From the NCBI GenBank assembly GCA_951394045.1, contig OX595985.1:4960001-5024000 (forward strand): a DNA stretch of 64,000 bases, given 5' to 3'. Within the stretch, counting starts at the first letter, position 1. Each line of letters opens with the position of its first letter. Below the pieces are notes generated by a model. It was not told where the DNA came from. It ran no database searches and saw only the letters and a program-made list of their open reading frames with translations. Made by a program: the position numbers and the translations under genes. The stretch comes from Nitzschia sp. DOCU1. Taxonomy: Eukaryota > Bacillariophyta > Bacillariophyceae > Bacillariales > Bacillariaceae. Positions 52,725 through 63,044 of this stretch are shown in pieces.

Positions 52725-52865
52725 ATTAGGGTTTTTTGGAGCGCACAAGGCTGTGCATACGTTCCACGTGTCAAAAGAATAAGTGAGCGCAGAAGTGGTG
52801 GCGAAAAAAGCAGAAGTGGCGACAATGCAGCTGGAAACTGGCAACAGGGCATGCTGGGATAATTG
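52725..52865 (+). repeat. Second full copy of the dispersed repeat
   Basis: Shares GGAGCGCACAAGGC, TTCCACGTGTCAA, GCAGAAGTGG and CTGGAAACTGGCAACAGGGCATGCTGGGATA-like segments with the copy at 51650-51889. It lies immediately 5' of the next RING gene. Confidence 0.5.
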
Positions 52866-52986
52866 TTGAGTTAAGAGAAACGTGCACAGATTCACGTGTC
52901 GCAGAAAATGTTGATTACTACCCTCTTTCCCCAAAGGCAACACTAATGTTCACAACAGTTGAAGCAGAGCACATAAATATGGAAAC

Positions 52987-53202
52987 ATGAATGCGGAACA
53001 AGATCACCCTGCAATCAATTTGACTGGAATTTATAAACCGTGTCTAATCTGCCATGTCAGAATGACGCAAGACGACATTGTTCAACCTGACACTTGCAGA
53101 CATGATTTTCATCATGAATGCTTGCGACTTTGGCAAATGAGGCACCCTAACTGCCCCGTGTGTCATGAGGAATTCAACTACATTTGCTTTGTAGTCGACT
53201 AA
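52987..53202 (+). CDS. RING-H2 finger protein, 71 residues
   Basis: ATG 52987 opens MNAEQDHPAINLTG. The ligands CLIC, CRHDFHHECLRLW and CPVC make a complete RING-H2. It is related in size and layout to the two RING ORFs at 50308 and 50885 but lies on the opposite strand. Likely a minimal E3 ligase module. Confidence 0.75.
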   Translation: MNAEQDHPAINLTGIYKPCLICHVRMTQDDIVQPDTCRHDFHHECLRLWQMRHPNCPVCHEEFNYICFVVD

Positions 53203-53475
53203 ACAAACTACTAGAACCTGTATTGATATACACTTCAACTCGTGTGATGTATTGTTTCATTATTACTATGATATAGTGGGACAAGTCGTGAAACTCGGCT
53301 GCCTTTCTAGGGAGCCATGATTGCTTGGGCGATTTGGCAAGATTGTTTGCCAATGGTGCAGTTAGCTGCTAAATGGATAGCACACTTTTTGCTGCTTTAA
53401 TAGTAGTAGGATTACTCCTAGCTAGTATGTTTAGTTTAAAAGAGTGTTGATGTGTAATGTATATATGCTATATAC

Positions 53476-54012
53476 TTAAGCAGCTGGAGCAGTACATGAA
53501 GTAAATACCCCAATGTTGGACAATTGGGTAGTAAGAGCTACACTTTTCGGAGTCGACGGCAATTCTGACAAACAATCGTATGCCTCATTTATAGCCTGAA
53601 TCATCTCGTACACATTGCCGCACAATGAACAAAGATGCCCAATGCTATTCAAAATACCAACAAACAATAGGGGATTGCCCTTTTTGTCAAAGTTGTCATA
53701 TCTACGGTATGCTTCACGTGCCCACCTTAAAACAGCTAGGGCTGTCGAAAGGTGGTTCACTGCTAGATACGATTCACCCAACCAAAACAACATGTTCGCC
53801 AATGTATGTGCATCTTTCTGAGCTATCAGCTTACCTGGTGACATAATCCATTTGTAAACGAGACCACTAGCTACCAAGGCACGACTAAAGTATTCAATTG
53901 CATCTGCGTAAGCTTCCAAACTATAGTGCGTTCTTCCCGTCCTATAGTATACCCAGTAGAGACTACCGACTGCTCTACTGCTGCTAGTACTAGCTGCAGT
54001 ACTTTTTGCCAT
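53476..54012 (-). CDS. TPR-like helical repeat protein
   Basis: ATG 54012 gives 178 residues. Helical pairs with TPR-type spacing recur: YSLEAYADAIEYFSRAL, MLFWLGESYLAVNHLSTAL, LNSIGHLCSLCGNVYEM. TPR arrays act as protein-binding scaffolds. There is no signal peptide or membrane segment. The C-terminus is short and Ala/Cys-rich. Degeneracy makes the repeat count uncertain (three likely). Confidence 0.5.
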   Translation of the reverse strand: MAKSTAASTSSSRAVGSLYWVYYRTGRTHYSLEAYADAIEYFSRALVASGLVYKWIMSPGKLIAQKDAHTLANMLFWLGESYLAVNHLSTALAVLRWAREAYRRYDNFDKKGNPLLFVGILNSIGHLCSLCGNVYEMIQAINEAYDCLSELPSTPKSVALTTQLSNIGVFTSCTAPAA

Positions 54013-54159
54013 GATGGCTATTTTATGACCATAGTGGAGTGCTTATATGGCTACTCTAAAGTTAATAATATCAGGGAAGATTTGGTAAAATTGGTAGGTT
54101 GGATGAAGTTAATTATCGCAATTATCGCAAAAAGCACGCAAATTGATTTAAATGATTAA

Positions 54160-54645
54160 CTAAGTAGAAAATATCGAGTCGTCATCGCTCGTAAGGAAAA
54201 TGTCGTCGTAGCATTCCTCCTCGTAAGGCAGCTCATGTCCATCGTCCGAGTCGGTAGGGTAGTCCTCCCAGTAATCGTGGTTCGGAGCAAGGGTTGGTAC
54301 TACCTTACCAAAGAACACGGGGGATTCGTCTTCGCTGCTGCTACCTGCGTCGTCATGATGCTTCGTGACTGCCTGTAGTACAGTCGGATAGTGTGTACGA
54401 CCCCGTCGATCCATTCCTAGTAGAGGGTGGGTTGTTGTCGTTGTAGGGATCGTTGTAGGAATCGTCATACCTAGTACTAAAGCGTGAGTTGTTGTGGTTG
54501 ATTTTGCATCGTCGCCCTTGCGATTCTTGTCGTCAGGAAAATCTTCGAATGATTCATCATCCGACTCTTCCATTAAAGGAAAACCATCGTAGTTTTTGGG
54601 AAAGTCATCGAATGATTCATCATCAAGGGTGGAGAGGGAGTTCAT
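54160..54645 (-). CDS. Acidic orphan protein, 161 residues
   Basis: ATG 54645 opens MNSLSTLDDESFDDFP. The ends are acidic with repeated SDDESFEDFPDD-like units, and the middle is threonine-rich (PTTIPTTTTTHPLLG). No fold is recognised and it is probably disordered. A 154-bp part of it is duplicated inside the Helitron-like element at 42434-42587, which suggests capture of this gene or a relative. Confidence 0.4.
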   Translation of the reverse strand: MNSLSTLDDESFDDFPKNYDGFPLMEESDDESFEDFPDDKNRKGDDAKSTTTTHALVLGMTIPTTIPTTTTTHPLLGMDRRGRTHYPTVLQAVTKHHDDAGSSSEDESPVFFGKVVPTLAPNHDYWEDYPTDSDDGHELPYEEECYDDIFLTSDDDSIFST

Positions 54646-54814
54646 TGTTGCAATGGATGAATAGAATGAGCGAGCTAGGATCGAAAATCATCCCAACACT
54701 GGGCAGCAACGTCTAACCGATAAAAACTAGATCCGACAAAAAGGTCCGACAAAGCCGTTTGGTGGCAATATACTAATAGAGTTAAAGTAGTCTGACCAGC
54801 ACTAGCAGAGTACC

Positions 54815-55826
54815 ATGCCGCAAGTCTTCGAATGAGAGTAAGAGGTCCATTACGTCGAGCAGCAAGCAGCAAGGCCAACCGAAAGACTTCGAATGAGAAT
54901 AGCAGCAAGGCCGACCGAAGGGCTTCGAATGAGAGTAATAGTGAGACGATTGCGAGAAAAGAACAGCTTGCGTCGAGACGAGTTGACAGAACCAGGTTTG
55001 TCGCTTGCTACCGATCCTTCTCACCTGAAGTCCAAGATCAATCCGCAACTCTTCGGATGAGATTAAGAGTTCCAAGACGTCACGCAGCAAGGCCGACCGA
55101 AGGGCTTCGAATGAGAGTAGTAGTTCAAGATTAAATCCGTGCCGTAGCAAATATTCCGTATTCATATTCGTAGTCGATGGCTTCCCATTCAATTGCCTTT
55201 AATTCCAGCAGTGAAACAATGTATCCTCTTCATGCAGTCCTGGTGAGTCTTTGACAAAGTTACCGTAACCAACTGTTCCCCGCACAATCCCCAAGTCTTC
55301 GAATGAGAGTAAGATTTCCAAGACGTCGAGCAGCAAGGCAGACCGAAGGGCTTCGAATGAGAGTAGTAGTGAGACGATTTCGAAAAAAGAACAACTTGCG
55401 TCGAGATGAGTTGACAGAACCAGGTTTGTCGCTTGCTACCGATCCTTCTCACCTGAAGTCCAAGATCAATCCGCAACTCTTCGGATGAGATTAAGAGTTC
55501 CAAGACGTCAAGCAGCAAGGCAGACCGAAGGGCTTCGAATGAGAGTAGTAGTGAGACGATTTCGAAAAAAGAACAACTTGCGTCGAGACGAGTTGACAGA
55601 ACCAGGTTTGTCGCTTGCTACCGATCCTTCTCACCTGAAGTCCAAGATCAATCCGCAACTCTTCGGATGAGATTAAGAGTTCCAAGACGTCACGCAGCAA
55701 GGCCGACCGAAGGGCTTCGAATGAGAGTAGTAGTTCAAGATTAAATCCTTCCACTTACCCCATCACGGTCGTCATAAGCGGTGGCTAATCGTTGCCCCAA
55801 GAAATTATGTGACAAACCGAAACGTC
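54815..55826 (+). repeat. Block of roughly 182-bp repeats, first direct-repeat block
   Basis: Units contain TCTTCGAATGAGAGTAAGA, AAGACGTC(A/G)AGCAGCAAGG, CTTGCGTCGAGACGAG and CTTGCTACCGATCCTTCTC, and join at CGCAACTCTTCGGATGAG. At least three units are present (from about 54835, 55300 and 55485). One frame reads serine-rich peptide (SSSKA.RRASNESSSE) followed by RFVACYRSFSPEV, so the unit probably came from coding DNA. The block from about 55130 to 55826 is repeated at 58700-59461. Confidence 0.7.
55147..55242 (-). pseudogene. SET-like gene fragment embedded in the repeat block
   Basis: This segment matches 36053-36143 of the SET-like gene with a few indels: CAAATATTCCGTATTC, TTCAATTGCCTT, TTCATGCAGTCCTG. 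The match stops abruptly at both sides. The same fragment is found at 58716-58811. Confidence 0.75.
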
Positions 55827-56001
55827 TGGGGTGCCAATAGACTTTTATCTCGTATCTTCCACATTGTTATTCGCGATATAATACACTGCAAAACCCCACT
55901 AGCTCGGACCCCGACTGATTCTAAAACCAGACGCCGGAGGATTGTGCATTACGTTAGCGATAGTAGATGTAATTTCGTAAATCGCCATGCATTTCGGACG
56001 A

Positions 56002-57759
56002 TTATTTATGTATGTTCTGTTCTTCAGCAAATCTCGCCTCAAGCTCAACAATTTGCCGCTGTAGTTCCAACTTGTCCAGCTCTAGTTGAGACACCTTCAA
56101 TTGAAGTTGGGCAATCTCGTCCTTCAGTTCGTACACAATGTCTTTGTGTTCTTCGTCGGCCCTTTCTTCAAACACACCCATTGCACAGCTGATATGAAAG
56201 CTTTTCTCTCCCTCGTCATCAGTACTGCAAGTGAATGTACAGGTACTCGTAGATCCCATGTCGTCATCATGACACTCAGTACGAATGGAAGAGTTCGGAT
56301 TGAAGTCAGAGAATGTCATAGGGGTACCAGTAGATTCTTCGTCAGCCGCGGCATAAGTAATTTCGAGAGGGGGAGGGGCTTCGAGAGCGGGAAGGGCTTG
56401 GGCAATAGCTCCGATAAGCCCAGAATTCAGAGCCTTCATTTCGCTTGCGAATTCCGAGCCTTTCTTCTCTCTCCGTTGATTGCCCACCCATCTGTCGAAC
56501 TTGTTCTCCGATTTCAAGCCATAAGCCCCTGTCTCTTTACACAGGGCGCAGCGTGCATGCAATACAAGGTGGCGCAAGCATACGTAGAGCTTACGTTTAT
56601 TGAGATTCGACTTCAGATGTTCAACATTCCCGAATTCAAATATGGTGTCCTTGGTCCGCTTGGCGGAAGTAAAGAGAGCCCTCATACAATTCTCAATGTC
56701 AGTTGCCTCTTCGTCAAAGGTGTCGAACTTTTGTCCATCGAACATAGGATCGTCCGGTTGGACAGGTCTCAATTTCACGCCACCTGACCACTGTTTAAGC
56801 TGTTGAAGTTCGTCAGAAGAGCTGGGAATTGCCACGTAATTACCGGTTTCTTCGTCATCAAACTCAAGGCGGGGGTAAGAACCGGTAAGTCGACTAAGGC
56901 TCCTAAAAGCATCCGCCAGAGAAGTGGTCTTCTTGAAGAATGCTCGTACGAGAATCACCAGTCTGCTCATGTGCGTCATCTTATCATCGTATTCCAAATA
57001 AGGAAACCGAAGTTTAAACGCCATCAAGGCAATAATGAAGAACTCCAGGTGCTGTTCTCCCTTGTCCTCGTCATTCCGCCTACTGTTACCGGTAGTCTCG
57101 ACCTTACGCTTTTCCGTCACCAGATCATGAATCTTGTTGCATATAGAACTCCAATAGCCGTTCGTCTCCCCACGTTTGCTGGCCCCTATATTCAAAAATG
57201 TCACGACAGTCTTTCCAGTCTTGGTGTCTACTCTGGCACGAAATTTCTTCAACTTTAATACGTCAGCGAATGTCACACTATTACCGCCCTCTTGCTTAAG
57301 GGCCCAAATGAAGTAGATTGCGTGCGTGGCAACATTGTCAAAGTTCGCAGAAATCCTGGCAAGAGTGAGAACCCTAACTGCCTCTGTGGGTTCCCAATCT
57401 AAGGAATTAAGCTCAGGATCTCCGAAGAACACAACATCGTTCGGATGCATCTCCTTATCCCTTTCCGTCGGAGAAACCTGCTGTTCTCCTTCCCACCGAT
57501 CAGAGTGCCTACTGTGCGCATGTACCTCACTAACGCGCGGGGGCGGGGGCGGCAAAGGCGGGGGCGGGGGCGGCAAAGGAGAAAGCGTCCTACTGGCACC
57601 GTACAGGACATCGCGAACAACCGACGAATTCGCAGATTCCTCAAAATCGCACCGTTTGTTAATCAAAGCTTCCGCATATGCCGCGCACTCCGCATACAAC
57701 ATGTCGGAGTAGTCGTCGCTGTCGACGCTTTCGTCGCCTGCACGAATTTGTTTCGCCAT
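56002..57759 (-). CDS. Orphan 585-residue protein with poly-proline tract and C-terminal coiled coil
   Basis: ATG 57759 opens MAKQIRAGDESVDSDD. Residues about 60-75 form a poly-proline tract. The central part (about 120-440) looks globular with no recognised motif except a C-x2-C-containing HARCALCKETGAYG. The last 40 residues are a coiled coil (LKDEIAQLQLKVSQLELDKLELQRQ quoted in part: LQLKVSQLELDKLELQ). The poly-proline region is the apparent source of the 63-65 bp satellite unit at 37191 and 50676. The gene stands between two direct-repeat blocks and may be carried by them. Confidence 0.5.
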   Translation of the reverse strand: MAKQIRAGDESVDSDDYSDMLYAECAAYAEALINKRCDFEESANSSVVRDVLYGASRTLSPLPPPPPPLPPPPPRVSEVHAHSRHSDRWEGEQQVSPTERDKEMHPNDVVFFGDPELNSLDWEPTEAVRVLTLARISANFDNVATHAIYFIWALKQEGGNSVTFADVLKLKKFRARVDTKTGKTVVTFLNIGASKRGETNGYWSSICNKIHDLVTEKRKVETTGNSRRNDEDKGEQHLEFFIIALMAFKLRFPYLEYDDKMTHMSRLVILVRAFFKKTTSLADAFRSLSRLTGSYPRLEFDDEETGNYVAIPSSSDELQQLKQWSGGVKLRPVQPDDPMFDGQKFDTFDEEATDIENCMRALFTSAKRTKDTIFEFGNVEHLKSNLNKRKLYVCLRHLVLHARCALCKETGAYGLKSENKFDRWVGNQRREKKGSEFASEMKALNSGLIGAIAQALPALEAPPPLEITYAAADEESTGTPMTFSDFNPNSSIRTECHDDDMGSTSTCTFTCSTDDEGEKSFHISCAMGVFEERADEEHKDIVYELKDEIAQLQLKVSQLELDKLELQRQIVELEARFAEEQNIHK

Positions 57760-58119
57760 TGTAACACTCTATCCTATTTCTATTCTGACTTCACAGGGCG
57801 GACCTAAAAAAATGAGCTAGAAACATCGCAACCTCTGGGTAGGTACGTACGACTATCTGCTTTAGGATATCTTGGCAATACAGCTCTGCACTATTGGTTA
57901 GGCCCCTACCCTACAGCCACCATTCTTCACCCCGACAGGGAAACAAAGAATTCAAGTATTCTACACTAGATTGAGATAAAAACTATAGTACAACGAATAA
58001 TTACGAAAATTATCAAACAGGCTAGAGAAGCTACGAAGTGGGATCGGTTTTTCTAAGCATTGATTTACGACGAAAAACGATTTTCGACCGAAACTAATCG
58101 TTACAGAAACCTACGACTA
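57760..58119. other. Upstream gap of the 585-residue gene
   Basis: No feature recognised. It presumably contains the promoter. Confidence 0.35.
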
Positions 58120-59461
58120 CTGGATCGTCCGCAAGTCTTCGAATCAGAGTAAGAGTTCCAAGATGTCAAGCAGCAAGGCCGACCGAAAGGCTTCAAATGA
58201 GAGTAGTCCTGCGACGGTTTCGAGCGAATCGGACCAGGACAAGAACAGCTTGCGTCGAGACGAGTTGACAGAATGGTTTGTCCGTTGCTACCGATCCTTC
58301 TCTCCCCAAATCTTCGAATGAGAGTAAGATTTCCAAGACGTCGAGCAGCAAGGCCAACCGAAGGGCTTCGAATGAGAGTAGTAGTGAGACGATTTCGAAA
58401 AAAGAACAACTTGCGTCGAGACGAGTTCACAGAACCAGGTTTGTCGCTTGCTACCAATCCTTCTCACCTGAAGTCCAAGATCCGCCAGACGCTCAAGATC
58501 AAATCCGGTGCCGCGGCGAACGAATCAAAACTTTCTGCAGAACTTCATTACAGAAATTCCAACACCCGAGTCTTTGGCAAAGTTACCGTAACCTCCTGTT
58601 CCCCGCACAATCCGCAACTCTTCGGATGAGATTAAGTGTTCCAAGACGTCAAGCAGCAAGGCCGACCGAAGGGCTTCAAATGAGAGTAGTAGTTCAAGAT
58701 TAAATCCGTGCCGTAGCAAATATTCCGTATTCATATTCGTAGTCGATGGCTTCCCATTCAATTGCCTTTAATTCCAGCAGTGAAACAATGTATCCTCTTC
58801 ATGCAGTCCTGGTGAGTCTTTGACAAAGTTACCGTAACCAACTGTTCCCCGCACAATCCCCAAGTCTTCGAATAAGAGTAAGATTTCCAAGACGTCGAGC
58901 AGCAAGGCAGACCGAAGGGCTTCGAATGAGAGTAGTAGTGAGACGATTTCGAAAAAAGAACAACTTGCGTCGAGATGAGTTGACAGAACCAGGTTTGTCG
59001 CTTGCTACCGATCCTTCTCACCTGAAGTCCAAGATCAATCCGCAACTCTTCGGATGAGATTAAGAGTTCCAAGACGTCAAGCAGCAAGGCAGACCGAAGG
59101 GCTTCGAATGAGAGTAGTAGTGAGACGATTTCGAAAAAAGAACAACTTGCGTCGAGACGAGTTGACAGAACCAGGTTTGTCGCTTGCTACCGATCCTTCT
59201 CACCTGAAGTCCAAGATCAATCCGCAACTCTTCGGATGAGATTAAGAGTTCCAAGACGTCACGCAGCAAGGCCGACCGAAGGGCTTCGAATGAGAGTAGT
59301 AGTGAGACGATTTCGAAAAAAGAACAACTTGCGTCGAGACGAGTTGACAGAACCAGGTTTGTCGCTTGCTACCGATCCTTCTCACCTGAAGTCCAAGATC
59401 ACGGTCGTCATAAGCGGTGGCTAATCGTTGCCCCAAGAAATTATGTGACAAACCGAAACGT
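58120..59461 (+). repeat. Second block of 182-bp repeats
   Basis: At least four repeat units occur, from about 58130, 58320, 58870-59054 and 59236. From about 58700 to 59461 the block closely follows 55130-55826 and ends with the same CATAAGCGGTGGCTAATCG and GTGACAAACCGAAACGTC segment. The first unit (58130-58310) has the most open frame: serine-rich, then RRDELTEWFVRCYRSFSPQ. It may be nearest to the ancestral coding sequence. The two blocks flank the 585-residue gene in direct orientation. Confidence 0.7.
58716..58811 (-). pseudogene. Second SET-like gene fragment
   Basis: Nearly identical to 55147-55242, including the same differences from the parent gene. It therefore spread with the repeat block, not by a second capture. 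Confidence 0.75.
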
Positions 59462-61130
59462 CGTGGTGGCGAGTTGCGTCCCATGTCTGGCGGACTACTG
59501 GCAGACAGTTCTGCGAGCGGCGGCTGCAGCGCGGTCACGGGCACGACAATGGCGGTTTGAAACAAAAAACGTCCGACAAAGCAGCTTTCTTGGAAGCCAA
59601 ATTCTGGATGAGTCCTTCACAACCGGTACAATCATCCATTCATTGAGTACCTTTGAATGAGCCGGAGAGATGTCTCCATGGTCATTGTTTGCTTTGACTC
59701 CACAACGTGAGAAAAACCATCCAAACCGATTCCAGCGGTGTTCGGGGGATCTTCAGTATTTTTCGTAAAAAGCGCGCGTAATTTACCCGAATTTTCTAAG
59801 TAATATAACGGCAGCTTTTTCATCGTGAGGATTTCTTATATTTTGTTCTTCACTTCGTACCCTTGAGGCGCCGGTAGGGCCCCTACCCCACCGCGCCATC
59901 GTTTTTCATGGTCTCCCCAGGGAGAGCCACGGACCATTATCCAGATAGTCGTCGAGTATGGCGAGCGAATAATATTACCTATGTACTACCCGATGGGGCA
60001 TGGTTGTTGGCATTCCCCCAACAGAGAAGGCGAATTTTCCAAAAGGAAAGGCGGTACCAGATATATTAATACCTGATACATGTTAGCGACTATGGCTGGT
60101 GGTTGTGGTGGTGACAATTGAGCGAGATCCCAAACAAAGGAGGCGAATTTTGGAAAGAACATGGTAATACCAGATAAATTGGTCCAGTGTTCGTCACTGA
60201 GCACAACACGTCGAGCATTCGCTTGCCCTCCCGTATCATACAAGCTCCGATGATCGGAAATTCCGACGAGTACACGAGAACACGGAACCTAGATCCGACC
60301 ACATCGATCGAAACTTGGTTTCCAAACATCACCGAGCTTGAGTTTTTCGCAGTGCCGCACTTTCCCGAATACACATATACACTTGATCTGGTCGTAACAG
60401 ACTTTTGGAATCCGAATGCCATAAATATTGTGTCATATATGTTGAAAAACGCCACCAAAGCAGGAACGAAAACGGAAAAGCAAGTCCAAAGAAATAAGCT
60501 CTACCTTGCTTTGCCCTACAAACGCCGTCTTTGTACGGTACCGGAAATGGAAAGCACCTAAGAACACCTTCGTTGTTTTTCAGATTATTGCTAACCAAGC
60601 TGCTCAACGAAACACTTGCGTCGCTTGATTATTGCCCTTTATTCTTGCCATAGATTTAGAAAGCTTCCATAATCTTTAAATGTCAGACGTACCACCATTC
60701 GTGGGTATGGCTTTTCGCTCGCCACGAACCTTGGAAGGCGATCAATATCTTTGAAGTTGTGGTTTCCTTGTAATTAGGCCCACCCACAATACCCATGATC
60801 GTACAAGTTGTTGGAAGGGTTCAGGTTAAATATGCGCACTCTTGGCGTTGTCTTGCTTCGAACTGCACTTTTTGAGACCACACCAAATTGTGGACGTGCG
60901 TTCGCGCGCGTTGGAAACGGTAGTTCGAATTGGCGACGCAGGCCATACAGTACAGACAGTATGGAGTGTGGGAGGGGTGGGGGGGTTGACGACGAGGAGT
61001 CACAGTGGACAAAGGCGCGCAACGTGCCGAGACGATGTGAGCTTTTAACAAGTCCTCTGTCGGAGCGAAGCATAAACCAAAACCCTGGTCATCGTCATAA
61101 AGCCAAAATTGAGTATACCGGAAAGGTATT
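59462..61130. other. Mostly non-coding; one weak ORF at 60250-60561
   Basis: GGCGAATTTT and ACCAGATA(T/A)ATT phrases recur at about 60010-60070 and 60130-60180, so part is duplicated. The ORF 60250-60561 (ATG, about 103 residues, MIGNSDEYTRTRNLD) has no motif and overlaps an equally long minus-strand frame. I do not rely on it. Confidence 0.35.
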
Positions 61131-63044
61131 ATGATGTTATTGATCCCACCGCAGGCTCAGCAGAACATATTTCCCTCAGAGCCCGCGATTACTACAACGA
61201 TGAAGCGAGCATTGCAAAGAAACCAGGCTGCTACCAATGAGAGGACGACGGACGGCCAGCAGGGGCAGCAGGCGGGAGAAGAAATATCAGCCTCCATCAT
61301 CAGGACCTCGGAGGAGGAGGGTCATACCGCGCCTGAGCTTAATATAGCGGACGGGGAGTCTGCTGGCCGCGGCAAGTGCAGGGGTGGTAGTGGTGGGGAC
61401 GATGACTCCTCCGCTTCCTCCACATCTTCCTCGTCGTTGCTGAGAGACGCCGAGGGCTCTGTTGGCGGCCTCCCCCCAGCTGGCGCTGTTGAGGGCGGCT
61501 CTGCGTCCAAGATCAGCGCTGGTGCCAGTAAGCAGAAACAAGACCAAATAATCACCCCTGGACCTGCCGACATACTTCTGGGGCGTGGCAAGCCGTTTCA
61601 GTCTCATCAGGGCAATCTTTTCATGCTTGATGCCGTTGATCAATTCCGTACCAAGTATGGCAAAGCTGACCGAAAAGGAAAGCATTTGATTATAGAGAAA
61701 GTCCTTGGGATGATCGCAGGACAGGGTGGTCGCTTCATAATAAGAGTTGATTATGAAAACTACTGGCAGGAAGTGAAGCGCTCGATATCGTACCGCAAAG
61801 TCGGTCACGCCTTCCGGTCGAAGGCTCGCCGACCCGAGAACAAGAAAGAGGACAAGAGGGAAGGTAAGATTCTGGGATTTGGCAGTGGTCGTACGTCCAG
61901 CAGGAGCATCTTGCCAAAGAAAAGGAAGGCAATCAGGAAGAACAAACCTTCCGAAGCTTCTGGTGTTGGTGTTGTCGCTGCTTCACCAGCATCATCCCCC
62001 CTTCTTTCGGCCAGTCATGGTCATGATGTTCCAAGCACCATGAGGGCGCCTTCGTCGTCGCCCTCTAATGCAAAACCTGACCAGCAGCGCACCCCCACTG
62101 CTGCAAGCAACAGTTCTCGAAGCCGCAGCAACGTCTCATCGATAGACCCTATTTTGGGCCTTCCCAGAACACTCCCACCTGCGGGCGCTGGTGCACCAAC
62201 AGGGGGCGCTGCGCGTGGTTTCCAAGACCTACCGGTAGCAGGGAATGCTCTTGGGTATGCTGGTTTCCCGTCCCCTTCTTCTTTCCCGTTCTCCTTGGAA
62301 GCATTTGTGCCAGCAACAGGTGGAATGGCGATGACTGACGCGGAAGAAGAAGCAGACTCAGTGCTGCTCCGCTTAAGACATCAGGACTTGATGTTAAGCG
62401 AAATGATGGCCATGGAACAACGGATCGGCGCGCAACTACAACATCAGCGACCAGATCCTGGTGATATCAGAACAATGGCTTTGTTGCGAGAACGGCAGAA
62501 CTATCTTCTCATGCGACAGCCTTCTTTGTTCTTATCTTCTTCTGCTGCTACTTTTCCTGGTGGTGGTCTCTTTCCTGCTTCGGGCAGTGGAGCAGGAGGA
62601 GGGCTTACTTCATGGCCAGCAACTTCGATCGCTAGTGCGTCCCCCGCTACGTTGCTATCCATGAGACGGAGTTGGCTGCACCAGCACCAGCACCCTCTCC
62701 TTCGAGGTCCTCCTGGCCTTCTTGGTGGTGTGGGCGCCGGTGCTGTAGATCCCACCAGCAGCAGCACATCCGCGGAGCTCTTTCTTTTAGAGCAGCAAAG
62801 AGCGAGAATCCAGGAGGCATTAATGACGGAACGATTAATGACACAACACCAGCACGACGAACAGGAACGGCGGCGGCTTCCTCCTCGTCTGCAAGAAGCG
62901 GCGGAACGCAAGGAGGACGCGGACAACTACTACCGTCGGTTGGGGAGAGGAGGAGCAGGAGAAAGGGGACAGGATCACCAGACAAACCACAGCAGCCCCG
63001 GGAGGAAGAACAGCGATGGTGGTTCCCGTTCTCCGTCGTTGTAA
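61131..63044 (+). CDS. DUF6824-domain nuclear protein, probable regulator
   Basis: The frame from ATG 61131 gives 637 residues; ATG 61201 (MKRALQRNQ) is an alternative start. The DUF6824 domain spans about residues 143-235: DILLGRGKPFQSHQGNLFML, FRTKYGKADRKGKHLIIEKV, GRFIIRVDYENYWQEVKRSI, KVGHAFRSKAR. It is a conserved, uncharacterised module common in diatoms, with basic residues that suggest DNA or chromatin binding. A basic stretch (LPKKRKAIRKNK) could be a nuclear signal. The long C-terminus is low-complexity, rich in Ser, Gly, Gln and Arg. This appears to be the one ordinary host gene in the window. Confidence 0.75.
   Translation: MMLLIPPQAQQNIFPSEPAITTTMKRALQRNQAATNERTTDGQQGQQAGEEISASIIRTSEEEGHTAPELNIADGESAGRGKCRGGSGGDDDSSASSTSSSSLLRDAEGSVGGLPPAGAVEGGSASKISAGASKQKQDQIITPGPADILLGRGKPFQSHQGNLFMLDAVDQFRTKYGKADRKGKHLIIEKVLGMIAGQGGRFIIRVDYENYWQEVKRSISYRKVGHAFRSKARRPENKKEDKREGKILGFGSGRTSSRSILPKKRKAIRKNKPSEASGVGVVAASPASSPLLSASHGHDVPSTMRAPSSSPSNAKPDQQRTPTAASNSSRSRSNVSSIDPILGLPRTLPPAGAGAPTGGAARGFQDLPVAGNALGYAGFPSPSSFPFSLEAFVPATGGMAMTDAEEEADSVLLRLRHQDLMLSEMMAMEQRIGAQLQHQRPDPGDIRTMALLRERQNYLLMRQPSLFLSSSAATFPGGGLFPASGSGAGGGLTSWPATSIASASPATLLSMRRSWLHQHQHPLLRGPPGLLGGVGAGAVDPTSSSTSAELFLLEQQRARIQEALMTERLMTQHQHDEQERRRLPPRLQEAAERKEDADNYYRRLGRGGAGERGQDHQTNHSSPGRKNSDGGSRSPSL

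Noticed and set aside
55300..59240. Several 61-residue plus-strand ORFs repeated in the 182-bp array
   Set aside because: They are one repeat unit read in one phase. Their identity reflects tandem duplication, and a different phase gives the more protein-like sequence.
61287..61808. 173-residue minus-strand ORF opposite the DUF6824 gene
   Set aside because: It lies antisense to the conserved DUF6824 coding region and shows no motif of its own.
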